This document shows, piece by piece, positions 44,587-54,415 of a stretch of DNA of 64,000 nt. Position 1 is the stretch's first letter; each line of letters begins with the position of its first letter. The notes beneath the pieces are model-generated. The model had not been told where the DNA came from. It ran no database searches and was given only the letters and a program-made list of their open reading frames with translations. This DNA comes from [Clostridium] symbiosum (GTDB lineage Bacteria; Bacillota; Clostridia; Lachnospirales; Lachnospiraceae), in assembly GCA_036419695.1 (NCBI GenBank), contig CP143946.1, positions 4,148,001 through 4,212,000 of the forward strand, given 5' to 3'. Both the position numbers and the translations under genes were made by a program.

Positions 44587-45282
44587 TTAAAGCTCCAAAT
44601 GTTTTAAAATCAAATCGAGCGACCATTCCAGATGTTTACTCAAACGCTCTTTTAATCGTTTCAAATCCCTGTCATATAAACAATCCAAAAGTTCAAGATG
44701 CTGTCTGGTACTCTCTTCCATATTCAAAGACACATGAAATGATATAATCCGGTATCGATCCACATGAAAATAAATCTGATCCATCAAAATCTTAATATAG
44801 CTGTTATTAGAACGTTTCACGATTAAATCGTGAATCTGCCCATCCAGCTTACTGAATTCCATCCGATCGATAGGTTCTCCTGCTTTATCACGTTCAAGCA
44901 GGGTAATTAGGCTCTCTCTGACCGCTTTTATCTCATCATCCGTGATTCGATCAATCGCAGTTTCACAGGCAATAAGCTCCAAAGCCATCCTCACCTCATA
45001 TATATTCTTTACATCCTTAAGCGTAAGCGGCCTTAAAAAGGTTCCGAGTCCCTGCTTGGACTCCATTATTCCTTCTGCCTGTAAGCGTCTGATTGCCTCC
45101 CGCACAGGGGTTCTGCTCATTTTTAAATACTCGGCGAGCTGGTTTTCGCTAAGCAGTTCGCCGGGGTTTAACTCTTCTTCTATGATTAATCTTCGAATTT
45201 CCTCATAAGCCATCTGCACCAAACTCGTCTTTGGCTCTTTCCTTGTAAATCCACTTTGCCCCTGCATAGCTCCTCTTTCCAT
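44587..45282 (-). CDS. GntR family (FCD) regulator of the molybdenum-hydroxylase operon
   Basis: A 231-aa repressor-type protein: winged HTH (about 20-90, LLSENQLAEYLKMSRTPVREAIRRLQ split region) and C-terminal FCD ligand domain (RMEFSKLDGQIHDLIVK, later HLE pattern). The start is uncertain: ATG at 45282 lacks a clear site, while ATG at 45267 has AGAGGAG only 2 nt away. It lies directly downstream of the ten-gene operon at 45487-57183 on the same strand, separated by a terminator. The likely ligand is the operon's substrate. Confidence 0.9.
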   Translation of the reverse strand: MERGAMQGQSGFTRKEPKTSLVQMAYEEIRRLIIEEELNPGELLSENQLAEYLKMSRTPVREAIRRLQAEGIMESKQGLGTFLRPLTLKDVKNIYEVRMALELIACETAIDRITDDEIKAVRESLITLLERDKAGEPIDRMEFSKLDGQIHDLIVKRSNNSYIKILMDQIYFHVDRYRIISFHVSLNMEESTRQHLELLDCLYDRDLKRLKERLSKHLEWSLDLILKHLEL

Positions 45283-45324
45283 CTATAGTAATTTGCACTG
45301 AAACAGTTAAAATTATTTTACTAT

Positions 45325-45363
45325 TAAAAAGAACGCCTGTCCAGTATACCAGGCGCTCTTTTT
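45325..45363. terminator. Terminator of the molybdenum-hydroxylase operon
   Basis: CGCCTG (45334-45339) pairs with CAGGCG (45350-45355), extended by A5/T5 flanks in both directions. The loop contains GTATAC within TGGTATACTGG, like the GntR operator core at 8025, so it might double as a regulator site. Confidence 0.75.
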
Positions 45364-45486
45364 CAATATTTTTCCAGGTCTATCCATAAAGAAACTGCAA
45401 TTCGTAGCAGGAACATACCATATACAACGGTTTCCCAGACCCTTAATCCACTTTCTCCTTATCTGCCCTGAAATAGATTCTGTTTC

Positions 45487-46341
45487 TCACTCCGCACCGT
45501 TCCCCTGCTGCCGTTTCATAAAAGGGCGAAGCGCATCCGCCATCACACTGCCGGCCGCCCACATTTTATACTTTCTTCCACTCGTGGCACCAATATAATC
45601 GCTCAACAGCTGTCCAGCCTCTTCTATTGCCGATTCAGTCAGCGGCTTACCAATTATCAGCCCTTCCACCTCCGGCATCCTGACGGCTTTAGGACCGATT
45701 GCCCCAATACAGACCGACGCCTGTTCTACTGCTTCCTGCGCATATTGTATCATCACCGCAATTCCAAAACGCGAAATGGACATTTCCTTCCGAAATGCCA
45801 ATTTATGATAATGGCTGACCGTCTGCCCGGTATAAGACGGCAGAAAAAATCCAAGAATCACGTCCCCTGCCCCTAAGATAGTTTTTTCGTTACCTACAAT
45901 CAGCTCAGAAACCGGTATTTTTAATTTCCTCCCACTTTGCAGTACAACAGCATCTGCATTCAGGCATAGAAGAGGCGCTGCCATGTCTGCTGCCGCAGAG
46001 GCATGCGCAATATTCCCTCCAATAGTAGCCCTGTTTCTTACCTGTACGGAACCCACACTGCCTGCTGCCTCTGCCAAAACGCGATAAGCTCCGGAGAGCA
46101 TGGGGTGCTCCGACAGCCACGACATCGTACAGGCCGCCCCGATCAATAATCTCTCCCCATATTTCTTTATCGTCTTGAGTTCCGGTATTTGTCCCAGATA
46201 AACCAAATTTTCCGGTTCATAGGCAGTATGTCTCAACTGGATAATGAGATCTGTTCCACCTGCAACAAACAACACATTGCCGGAAAACTGCTCCAAAAGC
46301 TGCGTTAATTCTTCCAAACTTTTTGGGCTATATGCATTCAT
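45487..46341 (-). CDS. Molybdenum hydroxylase 2, FAD-binding subunit
   Basis: A 284-aa FAD subunit of the xanthine dehydrogenase/CO dehydrogenase medium-subunit family (CoxM-like). It has VAGGTDLIIQLR and the RNRATIGGNIAHASAAADMAAPLL flavin-binding stretch in ordinary form, without extra cysteines. Its gene overlaps the 2Fe-2S subunit gene by 14 bp. The ATG at 46341 is preferred over 46347 for spacing to GAGAGGGGG. It passes electrons from the 2Fe-2S clusters to FAD. Last gene of the operon. Confidence 0.92.
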   Translation of the reverse strand: MNAYSPKSLEELTQLLEQFSGNVLFVAGGTDLIIQLRHTAYEPENLVYLGQIPELKTIKKYGERLLIGAACTMSWLSEHPMLSGAYRVLAEAAGSVGSVQVRNRATIGGNIAHASAAADMAAPLLCLNADAVVLQSGRKLKIPVSELIVGNEKTILGAGDVILGFFLPSYTGQTVSHYHKLAFRKEMSISRFGIAVMIQYAQEAVEQASVCIGAIGPKAVRMPEVEGLIIGKPLTESAIEEAGQLLSDYIGATSGRKYKMWAAGSVMADALRPFMKRQQGNGAE

Positions 46342-46804
46342 GTGCATCCCCCTCTCCGGCAGCCCTTTTTACAGCCCTCAATATTTGGCTGTACCCGGAA
46401 CAGCGGCAAAGATTACCCGCCAGGGCTTTCCGAATAGCTTCATCGTCGGGATGAGGGTTTTTCAACAAAAGAGCCTTCGTTGACATAATCATGCCCGGAG
46501 TGCAGTATCCGCACTGTATTGCCGTTTCCTCCACAAACGCCTTTTGCAGGGTAGACAATTCTCCGTTTTGTTCTAATCCCTCAATCGTCACCACATGGCA
46601 GTTTTCAAGCTGGATGGCCATTGTGAGACAGGCGTGAACTGCTTCTCCATCCAGAATTATGGTGCAGGCCCCGCATTCTCCTTCCCCACAGCCTTCTTTC
46701 GTACCTGTGAGTCCCAAATCCTCTCTCAATATATCAATTAAACGCTTCTCCGGTTCAACATCCAGAACGATTTCTTTACCGTTCACAAAAAAATCCAGCC
46801 TCAT
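46328..46804 (-). CDS. Molybdenum hydroxylase 2, 2Fe-2S subunit
   Basis: A 158-aa small subunit with two [2Fe-2S] clusters. The ferredoxin-type motif is in CGEGECGACT plus a downstream Cys, and the C-terminal pair in CGYCTPGM and LCRCSGY. The start at 46804 (MRLDFFVNGKEI) is chosen for AAAGGAGAAACT and overlaps the Mo-subunit stop as ATGA. Confidence 0.95.
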   Translation of the reverse strand: MRLDFFVNGKEIVLDVEPEKRLIDILREDLGLTGTKEGCGEGECGACTIILDGEAVHACLTMAIQLENCHVVTIEGLEQNGELSTLQKAFVEETAIQCGYCTPGMIMSTKALLLKNPHPDDEAIRKALAGNLCRCSGYSQILRAVKRAAGEGDAHECI

Positions 46805-49056
46805 AGTTTCTCCTTTGACCGCTCCTCCAGCCACGCACAAATGCGATCCTGATTTAACGGAATTTGACAAAGATCCGATTGAAGTGCTTCATTCACCGCA
46901 CCGATAATGGCTGCAGTCGGAGGCACATGACACACCTCACCAATGGATTTGCAGCCAAAGGGACCTTCCGTCCCCCCGTCCTCAATGAATTCCACCCGAA
47001 TTTCCGGCAGTTCCGGCATATTTAGAAGATGGTACTTCCGCAGGGAACCCAAAACTCTTCCATCTGCACCGACCGTCACCTCTTCTCTCAAGGCGGCCCC
47101 GGCTCCCATAGCAACGGCTCCCTGCACCTGGGCACGGCACATTTCAGGGTTAATGGCTTTTCCAATATCATGAACCGCCAGGTAATCCAGAATCTCTACA
47201 TCACCGGTCCCAAGATCCACTTCTACATGGGCAAAATGAGCCCCCGTGACACCTGGATTGGATATATTCACATACTGTTTCGCTGCAAATATTTCTTCCT
47301 GCAGTCTCGAATGGCTTGCCTGAACAACACTGGAAAAGAGCCAGCTTTTCTTGCCCTCCTTCCATTGAACCGCACCGTTTTCTATCAATAACTGTTCTTC
47401 CGGCACGCCTTCCAGACGGAATACGACCCGCTTCAGCCGCCCTGCTATAAGATCGGCGCAATCCATTGCTGCTTTTCCAATGACGTACGTACTTCGGCTG
47501 GAATAGCATCCATAATCAAAGGGGGTTATAGCCGTGTCCCCCTCTCCAATTTGCACCATATCCGGAGAAAGCGATAAAACCTCTGCCACAATCATGCGAA
47601 ATGCCTGGACCGTTCCGCACCCGTGATCATGAAGTGATGCATTCACCAATACATTTCCCGTCTCAGTCATCCGCATTTCGACTCCGCAGAAATCATTAAC
47701 ACGCGGATAATACCCGTTTAAATGGCCGCCGCATGCAATAGCGGTTCCTCTGCGATACCGCCTGCTTTCCCGATTGAATGATCTATCTTCTTCTCTTTTT
47801 TTATCCCACCCAAACCGGTTCCTGCCCAGCTCTATACACTCTTTCAAACGGATGGGTCCCAGGCTTTCCCTAAGCCGTATATCCATATCCCCCGATTCAG
47901 CAGCATTGATAAGACGCAGTTCTAAAGGGTCTACGTTCAGACGTCTCGCCGCCATATTCAAATTATGTTCGAGGCATATTGCCAGTTCAGGACTTGTCCA
48001 TCCCCGGAAAGCTCCTGATACCGGAGTATTGGTAATCACCGCCCGGCCCGTATATTTCATATGGGGATATTTATAACAGCGGAAGAATTTATTTGCCATT
48101 GCTCCACAATAATCTTTCGAATTTCCCATATAGGCACCGGCATCCAGTGTATTATCCAGTTGAAAACTTATTAAACGGCCTTTCCCATCAAAGTAACCCC
48201 TCGCCTCGAGTTCCATAGGAGCCCTGTTTATCGTTGTCTTAAAGACCTCTTCACGGCTCAATGTAAGCTGAACCGGCCCCTGAATATAAAGAGCAGCCGC
48301 GGCCGCGGCCGGTTCCGTAATCCACTCCTGTTTCCCTCCAAATGAACCACCCATGGTAGTCTTAATCACTCTGACTTTATGGTAAGGCAATCCAAATATA
48401 TCCCCGATTACCGTACGCAGTCCATGAACCGACTGGCTGGGACTCCATATTGTCAACATACCGGTATGGCGGTTATAGTCTGCAGTGCAGACATGCGGTT
48501 CCATTGCCATATGATTGATTCGCGCCAGACTGCTGTGTGTCGCTACTTTCGTCCATTCTCCGACAGGCATTTTTCCTTCTTCCACCAGAATTTCTTCCGA
48601 AACACTGCCCTCTTCATGGATTCCTTCCCCGCAGCCATGTAAACTCTGTTCTACCGTCAGCGCCGCAGGATATTCTTCATAAAAAACCTTAACTTTTTGA
48701 ACCGCCTTTCGTGCCTCGTCCCGGCTTGTGGCTAATATACAGCCTATGCGATCCCCTACAAAACGAACGTGCCGGTTCCACACGTATTCCTGATCCGGAG
48801 TATTTTGCCCTTTTATATTGCGATACCGGCAGAAAGGCGCCCCGCTGTTTGACAGGCAGCTTAGCCATCCGGCTACACCGGGCATTCTTTCAGCATCCGA
48901 GAAATCTATATCCTTTACATAACCATGTGGGATTGTGCTCAGGATAAGTCCGGCGAAAAGCATCCCCTTCAATTGTATATCGCCCGCATATACAGTGCTT
49001 CCAGCAGATTTTCCCACCGCATCATGAATGGGATATGATTTTCCTATTACGTTCAT
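46801..49056 (-). CDS. Molybdenum hydroxylase 2, molybdopterin-binding subunit
   Basis: A 751-aa catalytic subunit of the xanthine dehydrogenase family. It has GGSFGGKQEW (Mo-pterin region), SGAFRGWTSPE and the C-terminal CKSIGEVCHVPPTAA, whose Glu matches the active-site base. The family hydroxylates heteroaromatic carbon with water. The substrate is not deducible; the operon context points to an N-heteroaromatic or aromatic acid. GGGAGGATT precedes the start. Confidence 0.93.
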   Translation of the reverse strand: MNVIGKSYPIHDAVGKSAGSTVYAGDIQLKGMLFAGLILSTIPHGYVKDIDFSDAERMPGVAGWLSCLSNSGAPFCRYRNIKGQNTPDQEYVWNRHVRFVGDRIGCILATSRDEARKAVQKVKVFYEEYPAALTVEQSLHGCGEGIHEEGSVSEEILVEEGKMPVGEWTKVATHSSLARINHMAMEPHVCTADYNRHTGMLTIWSPSQSVHGLRTVIGDIFGLPYHKVRVIKTTMGGSFGGKQEWITEPAAAAAALYIQGPVQLTLSREEVFKTTINRAPMELEARGYFDGKGRLISFQLDNTLDAGAYMGNSKDYCGAMANKFFRCYKYPHMKYTGRAVITNTPVSGAFRGWTSPELAICLEHNLNMAARRLNVDPLELRLINAAESGDMDIRLRESLGPIRLKECIELGRNRFGWDKKREEDRSFNRESRRYRRGTAIACGGHLNGYYPRVNDFCGVEMRMTETGNVLVNASLHDHGCGTVQAFRMIVAEVLSLSPDMVQIGEGDTAITPFDYGCYSSRSTYVIGKAAMDCADLIAGRLKRVVFRLEGVPEEQLLIENGAVQWKEGKKSWLFSSVVQASHSRLQEEIFAAKQYVNISNPGVTGAHFAHVEVDLGTGDVEILDYLAVHDIGKAINPEMCRAQVQGAVAMGAGAALREEVTVGADGRVLGSLRKYHLLNMPELPEIRVEFIEDGGTEGPFGCKSIGEVCHVPPTAAIIGAVNEALQSDLCQIPLNQDRICAWLEERSKEKL

Positions 49057-49089
49057 AATCCTCCCGCTTAATGTTACTAAGGTTTTTTA

Positions 49090-50373
49090 TTATACAAGAT
49101 AGGGCAGGCAGTCTCCGCCCCGTGGCAGTATTCCGATTCTTCCTCCCGGCCTCGCTGCCAGAGAGGCATCAACTGCTTCCTGCAGGCTTGAAAAGCCTGT
49201 ATAACCCAATTTTCCGATCTCTTCCTGAGTTAATCCTGTGCTGTAAATATAGATGTCGGCCTTATCGCGGACCATCAGTGCGCCCAAGGCAATACCGGCG
49301 GCAACTAAATCCTGATCTGTCTCCTGGTTGGCAAGTAACCGGATTTTCTTCTTCGCTTCTTTGCTGCTCATCTGCGTCCATTCCAAAAGGTCATCATGGT
49401 TGTGCACCACTCCTTCCAGGCAGGGAGCCGGCAATATAATGATTCCGCCCTGCTTTACCGCAAAAAAACCGGCTATCAACGCTTTTTCACACTGCCAGAA
49501 GTCGATATCATATGGATAAGAGCAGCTGATTAATATATCTACAGGATTTTCAACCGCCACTCCAAATACTTCTTTGGCCCGTTTTGCCCCCGCACGGTGG
49601 GCCAGTATAAAATCACCGGTCACAACATCTACCACCTGATTTTTTTCATTCAGGACAACATTGATAATAAAATCGAGCCCTACTGCCTTTGCCACCCGTT
49701 CCAGACTGTCACGGCAGGCATTTTCCTCCATTCCAAGCGGCAGGTATCCCATCAGCGCCGCCGCCGTATGAGTGGCCGACACCGTCGTCCTGCCGCAACA
49801 TCCCGGATCCAGGATTTTTGCTCCCCCTGAATAGCCGGCATTTGGATGAGGAATAATGTTTCCAAGGCCAATTAACAGGTCTGCCGAAACAGCAATGTGA
49901 TTTACATATACCGGGATTTTCATTTCACCGATATACACATCCTCCAACTGTTCCAATACTGTTTCATCCCGGTAATCATGCTGGCTCACTTTGAGATGTG
50001 TCATGACAAAACTTCCTAACTTATCCCATAATTCCTCCTCTGTTAAAATCCGGTGAGTTCCGGGAGCCACGAGGATTTCAAGCTGCTCCAGTCCACAGCC
50101 ATACTTTGTAAGATAATCGCAGAGAATCGGAAGAATATCCCTCACTGGTGTATGTCTCGTATTATCTTCTACTAAAATTACGATATGCTGGTTCTCCTCC
50201 AGCAGGGAACTTAAAGCGGCCCCCGCTGTAGGATGTTCCAATTTCTCTAAAAGTTCTTTTTTCCAACTGAGATTTTCTTCCGTTTTTTGAAGTTCCCCGG
50301 TAAAATCCACTTGTTCTTCAGGGAGTAATATCGGTATATTCTCAGTTGAATAAGGTATCTTATATTCTTTCAC
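49090..50373 (-). CDS. LarA family nickel-dependent racemase/epimerase homologue
   Basis: A 427-aa LarA superfamily member, distant from the one at 31731. The expected cofactor residues are kept but in altered motifs: NTRHTP (71-76), H107 (GTHR), H176 (IIPHPNAGYSGG), K186 (GGAKILDPG) and H202 (SATHT). The GGAK in place of GGRK marks a different subgroup. It begins with GTG at 50373 (GGAGGGG upstream). Its place between a TRAP transporter and a molybdenum hydroxylase suggests it acts on the imported acid or an intermediate; the reaction is unknown. Confidence 0.85.
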   Translation of the reverse strand: MKEYKIPYSTENIPILLPEEQVDFTGELQKTEENLSWKKELLEKLEHPTAGAALSSLLEENQHIVILVEDNTRHTPVRDILPILCDYLTKYGCGLEQLEILVAPGTHRILTEEELWDKLGSFVMTHLKVSQHDYRDETVLEQLEDVYIGEMKIPVYVNHIAVSADLLIGLGNIIPHPNAGYSGGAKILDPGCCGRTTVSATHTAAALMGYLPLGMEENACRDSLERVAKAVGLDFIINVVLNEKNQVVDVVTGDFILAHRAGAKRAKEVFGVAVENPVDILISCSYPYDIDFWQCEKALIAGFFAVKQGGIIILPAPCLEGVVHNHDDLLEWTQMSSKEAKKKIRLLANQETDQDLVAAGIALGALMVRDKADIYIYSTGLTQEEIGKLGYTGFSSLQEAVDASLAARPGGRIGILPRGGDCLPYLV

Positions 50374-50397
50374 AGCAGCTCCCCTCCGACCGTCACA

Positions 50398-51678
50398 TTA
50401 TCCCATCAAATTCACCAGTCCCATAGAAATACCCGGAATAAACATCGTGAAAATCGTAGCAATCAACATTGCCAGCATTAACGGTACGGCACGTTTTGCA
50501 ATGCGCAGCAACGGAACCCCACTGATTTGATTCGCTACAAACAGGTTGATACCATAGGGCGGTGTAATAAAGCCTATTGCCAGCAGCATAGTCATCACAA
50601 TTCCAAACTGTACAACGGAAAGACCGCACCGGACGGCAGTAGGAAGTAAAATAGGGGCCAAAATGATTGTAGCAGATATATTATCCATAAAGCATCCGAC
50701 AATCAGCAGCAGTACCGCAATCATAAACATAATAATGACGGGATTATCGCTAAATGAAGTCAGCATCGTACAGAGCCTGTCCGGAATCGCTTTCAACGTT
50801 AATACGCGTCCCAGTGAAGTGGTAATACCCACCATAAACAATGTGGAACCGCTGATAAGAACTGCATCCACCATAGATTTGACAATGTGTTTCCACTTAA
50901 GTTCCCGATAAACAAATGCTCCCACAACAAAAGAATATACCACACCCGAAACGGCCGCCTCTGTTGGAGAACAGATTCCGGCATAGATGCTTCCCAAAAT
51001 AATAACGGGAGACAGGATCGCCAGAATTGATTCTTTAAAAGCACTCCACACTTCTTTCCTGCTGGCTTTATGATCATTTCCATACCATCCGTTCCGTCTG
51101 GCCATGACATAACTCACTCCCATCAGCAGAATTCCTATCAGTATGCCCGGCACCACTCCTGCAAGAAAGAGTTCACTAACGGAGCACCCCACTGCAACCG
51201 CATACAGAATAAAAGGAATACTGGGTGGGATGATAACGCCTATCGCTCCGGCGCATGCGGTTAATGCAGCCGCAAATGCAGGATCATAATTTTTTTCCTC
51301 CATTTCAGGAATCATAAAGGAGCCAATGGCAGACACCGTCGCTGGGCCCGACCCTGAAATTGCGGCAAAAAACATGCAGGAAATCGTTGTTACATCCGCC
51401 AGTCCGCCTGTCACATGACCGATAAGGGCGTTAAATAAGTTCAGCAGCCTGCGGGAGATCCCTCCATACATCATGAAACTTCCCGCAACCACAAAGAAAG
51501 GAATTGACAGCAGTGTAAATGAATCCAAACCTGTAAAGCAGGCCTGGGCTAAAAGCATAGGGGATAAATCAGTCGTTAACATCATCACGGCCAGAGTACC
51601 GCAGCCCAGGCAAACTCCAATGGGAACGCCCAGTATCAACAGGCCAAATAAAACACCAAATAAAATCAAAAAATCCAT
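50398..51678 (-). CDS. dctM: TRAP transporter large permease DctM
   Basis: A 426-aa large membrane subunit with about 12 hydrophobic segments and the family stretches ISGSGPATVSAIGSFMIPEM and GVIIPPSIPFILYAV. The start at 51678 follows AGGAGGAGAGGGAG. It begins 42 bp after the dctQ stop. Uses an ion gradient to import the operon's acid substrate. Confidence 0.94.
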   Translation of the reverse strand: MDFLILFGVLFGLLILGVPIGVCLGCGTLAVMMLTTDLSPMLLAQACFTGLDSFTLLSIPFFVVAGSFMMYGGISRRLLNLFNALIGHVTGGLADVTTISCMFFAAISGSGPATVSAIGSFMIPEMEEKNYDPAFAAALTACAGAIGVIIPPSIPFILYAVAVGCSVSELFLAGVVPGILIGILLMGVSYVMARRNGWYGNDHKASRKEVWSAFKESILAILSPVIILGSIYAGICSPTEAAVSGVVYSFVVGAFVYRELKWKHIVKSMVDAVLISGSTLFMVGITTSLGRVLTLKAIPDRLCTMLTSFSDNPVIIMFMIAVLLLIVGCFMDNISATIILAPILLPTAVRCGLSVVQFGIVMTMLLAIGFITPPYGINLFVANQISGVPLLRIAKRAVPLMLAMLIATIFTMFIPGISMGLVNLMG

Positions 51679-51720
51679 TCTCCCTCTCCTCCTGTCCATA
51701 ATCGCTCTATTATGGCCTTT

Positions 51721-52242
51721 TTAATCCTCCGGCTCTAAATGAAACGTTGCCGTATCATTCGGATCTTTAATAAATCTCATAATCCTCAGAATGCCATACT
51801 GAATAAAACGAACCGCCCCAAGACCACAGCCAACCGAAACAGAAAGGTAACATATCCATTTAGGAAATTGAATAACCGGAGTCACCTGATTCATCTTCAG
51901 AATTCCCTGGACTACTGAAACGGATTGATATGCTAAAAAGCTAAAAAAGGCTGCACTGACAAAAAAGAAAATCATATCCAGCACGAATTTTGCCTTTGGT
52001 CCTACTACATCACGCAGCAGCTCCAGACGGATATGGCGCCCTTTCATTACCGTGTAAGGAACTGCCAGCCATACCTGCCAGATGAACACATATCTGGCCA
52101 GTTCCTCCGACCAGGCCAGGGAGCTGTTAAAAAAATATCTCATTACCACCTGGAAAAAGATTACGATAATCATGACGATTACCCCAAAAACCAGGATCAT
52201 CTCTTCCATGCGCTTGTCTATGAATGTCCATACTTTTTTCAT
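51721..52242 (-). CDS. dctQ: TRAP transporter small permease DctQ
   Basis: A 173-aa four-helix subunit with the WSEELARYVFIWQVWLAVPY signature of DctQ. The ATG at 52242 is preferred (GAAGGTGAAGAG); a GTG at 52257 is an in-frame alternative. Positioned between dctP and dctM. Confidence 0.92.
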   Translation of the reverse strand: MKKVWTFIDKRMEEMILVFGVIVMIIVIFFQVVMRYFFNSSLAWSEELARYVFIWQVWLAVPYTVMKGRHIRLELLRDVVGPKAKFVLDMIFFFVSAAFFSFLAYQSVSVVQGILKMNQVTPVIQFPKWICYLSVSVGCGLGAVRFIQYGILRIMRFIKDPNDTATFHLEPED

Positions 52243-52336
52243 TCTCTTCACCTTCACTATCCTTCATATTAGAAAGGAGCGTTTGATTTCCGCTCCCCTC
52301 CAATCATCAAGTCATCTGTTGACGCTTCATTAGACT

Positions 52337-53404
52337 TTACTTTTGATATTCTGCTGCCAGTTCCAACATGGTTTTTCCTGCCTCGCCGAACTCAACAGCG
52401 AAATCATCTCTTATTTTCTGTGTGGCATCTACAAATTCCTGTTTCTGAGCATCTGTTAAAGCAGTAACCTTACATCCGCTTTTCTCCATCTCCTCGATGT
52501 AAGACTTTTCATTCTCGTCTATGAGCCTTCTCTGTTCTTTAATCATATCTCCCACCGCATTCCGTAAGATTTTCTGATACTCTTCCGGCAGGGAATAGAA
52601 CCATTCGGCGTTGACCGTAACAGTGTTTGCGCAGAACATATGCTCTGTCATGGTGTAGAACTTCTGTACTTCATAGAATTTATTTGTTGCTGTAATTGTA
52701 ATAGGGTTGTCCTGACCGTCGATCTGCTTTGTCTGCATAGCAGTATAAACTTCAGAGAAAGACATCGCTGTAGGGTTGGCTCCTAATATCTGGAACGTAT
52801 CCAGATGGTATTTATTTTCCAGTACACGGATTTTCATACCGGATAAATCAGCGGGAGCAGTAATTTCTTTGGAATTGTTGGACAGGTTTCGCATTCCAGA
52901 CTCACCGAATCCCAGACAAATCATTCCGCAGGTTTCTTCCAGACTCTTTGACAAATACTCGCCCAGTTTTCCATCCAGAGCGGCTCTGGCCTGTTCCTTC
53001 GAGGTAAATACATACGGGATGTCCAGAATATACCAGTTGGGATCTACCGTTGCCAGAGTTGCCGCAGAAGTTCCTGTCATATACATCGTGCCCATGATCG
53101 TAGCTTCTACTGTTTCAGCATCAGAGCCAAGCGCACCATTGGTCTGGACATCGATTGTAAAGTTTCCGTTCGTCGCTTCTGAAACTTCTTTTGCCAATAC
53201 ATTTTGTGCGCTTATGCACTGCGGATGATCCGGAGCAAGCATAATCGCAAGCGTAGCCGAAACTTTCGGCATATCCCCGGAAGCAGCCGGCTCTTCTGCC
53301 GCTTTTGCAGTGCTCTGGGGCGTTGCAGATTTAGAGCCGCCGCAGCCGCTTAAAAAAGAACAGGCCATTATCCCCGCCAATACCATTGCTGTTAATTTTC
53401 TCAT
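52337..53404 (-). CDS. dctP: TRAP transporter substrate-binding lipoprotein DctP
   Basis: A 355-aa solute receptor with lipobox LSGC (Cys21) and the DctP fold. It has the DLSGMKIRVLENKYHLDTF segment with the conserved carboxylate-binding Arg, and FSEVYTAMQTKQIDGQDNP. The ligand is therefore probably a carboxylate. AAAGGAGAGGGAAC precedes the start. It follows the hydroxylase-1 genes by 48 bp. Confidence 0.95.
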   Translation of the reverse strand: MRKLTAMVLAGIMACSFLSGCGGSKSATPQSTAKAAEEPAASGDMPKVSATLAIMLAPDHPQCISAQNVLAKEVSEATNGNFTIDVQTNGALGSDAETVEATIMGTMYMTGTSAATLATVDPNWYILDIPYVFTSKEQARAALDGKLGEYLSKSLEETCGMICLGFGESGMRNLSNNSKEITAPADLSGMKIRVLENKYHLDTFQILGANPTAMSFSEVYTAMQTKQIDGQDNPITITATNKFYEVQKFYTMTEHMFCANTVTVNAEWFYSLPEEYQKILRNAVGDMIKEQRRLIDENEKSYIEEMEKSGCKVTALTDAQKQEFVDATQKIRDDFAVEFGEAGKTMLELAAEYQK

Positions 53405-53452
53405 AGTTCCCTCTCCTTTGTACTTTATGATAAGACAGAATCTGCCTTACAT

Positions 53453-54415
53453 CTATATACTCTTTTTCAATTCCTTAAGCAGCTGCTCAAGGTGGCTTGC
53501 CGCCCCTCTTTTCACCTGTACAGAGATTCCTGATTCATGTATAAGCTGGCTTTTCTTTTTTGCTTCTGCGAGGGCAATACGGTATGCTTCCTCTACCTCA
53601 AATTCTTTTTTCCGCTCTGTTAAATATTTTTCCGTTTCCGTTAATTCCACGATATTGACCGACATAGCCCCCATAAACAGCCGGACACATTTTTCCCTAT
53701 AGGAATACGCAAAATTAATAATTGGAAAATCAATACCGCCGCGGAGGCTGTGCTTGTAAAATCCCGCTTTTACATCGGTGTACTCCTCCCGTGGGATAAT
53801 GAATTCTTTTATTATGTACTGTTCCTTTGAATCCCCCGTGTGGGCATCAATTACGGATTGACAGCTCCTTTTTTCCTCTCCCTGTTCCGTCACCACGACT
53901 GCTTCTGCGCCATATGCCAGTAATGCAGGCGCCATATCCGAATAATAAATCGCCCGGCATACCGAAGAATTGGCAATTTGGATGCAGCGATCTCCTCCCG
54001 TCTTAAAGCAGGCCGGAATACCCTGACGCCATTCCTTCGTCTGATTATAATAAATACATCTTCTGGCCTGTAAAATATTTCCGCCTACAGTTCCTCTATT
54101 TCTAATTTGCGGTGATGCAACGTTTCTGGCTGCCTCCGATATGGCCCGCACTTTTGAAAGTATCAGCACAGACTTGGCCAGATGAGCCAGCGTCACCATG
54201 GAACCGATATGAATTCCATCCTCCCTCTCCTCCAACACCTTTAATTCTGTAATATTATTTAAATCAATTAATGCCTTTGGAGAAACAACAGCTGTCTTAA
54301 GTTGTGGCATAACATCCGAACCACCGGCTATCAAAGTGCCACCCTCCTGCAGGAGTACCAGTGCATCGGCTATAGCTGTGGGGCAATGATACGTATAATC
54401 AGATAAAATTAACAT
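53453..54415 (-). CDS. Molybdenum hydroxylase 1, FAD subunit with extra cysteine loop (HcrB-like)
   Basis: A 320-aa FAD subunit. Inside the flavin-binding stretch (RNRGTVGGNILQ) it has an insertion with four cysteines, C120, C136, C144 and C153, spaced X15, X7, X8. As I recall the literature, 4-hydroxybenzoyl-CoA reductase HcrB ligates its additional [4Fe-4S] cluster by cysteines 122, 138, 146 and 155, an identical spacing. So this enzyme probably contains that cluster and may work reductively from a low-potential donor. The FAD subunit of hydroxylase 2 lacks the loop. Its start directly abuts the upstream stop (TAAATG). Confidence 0.9.
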   Translation of the reverse strand: MLILSDYTYHCPTAIADALVLLQEGGTLIAGGSDVMPQLKTAVVSPKALIDLNNITELKVLEEREDGIHIGSMVTLAHLAKSVLILSKVRAISEAARNVASPQIRNRGTVGGNILQARRCIYYNQTKEWRQGIPACFKTGGDRCIQIANSSVCRAIYYSDMAPALLAYGAEAVVVTEQGEEKRSCQSVIDAHTGDSKEQYIIKEFIIPREEYTDVKAGFYKHSLRGGIDFPIINFAYSYREKCVRLFMGAMSVNIVELTETEKYLTERKKEFEVEEAYRIALAEAKKKSQLIHESGISVQVKRGAASHLEQLLKELKKSI

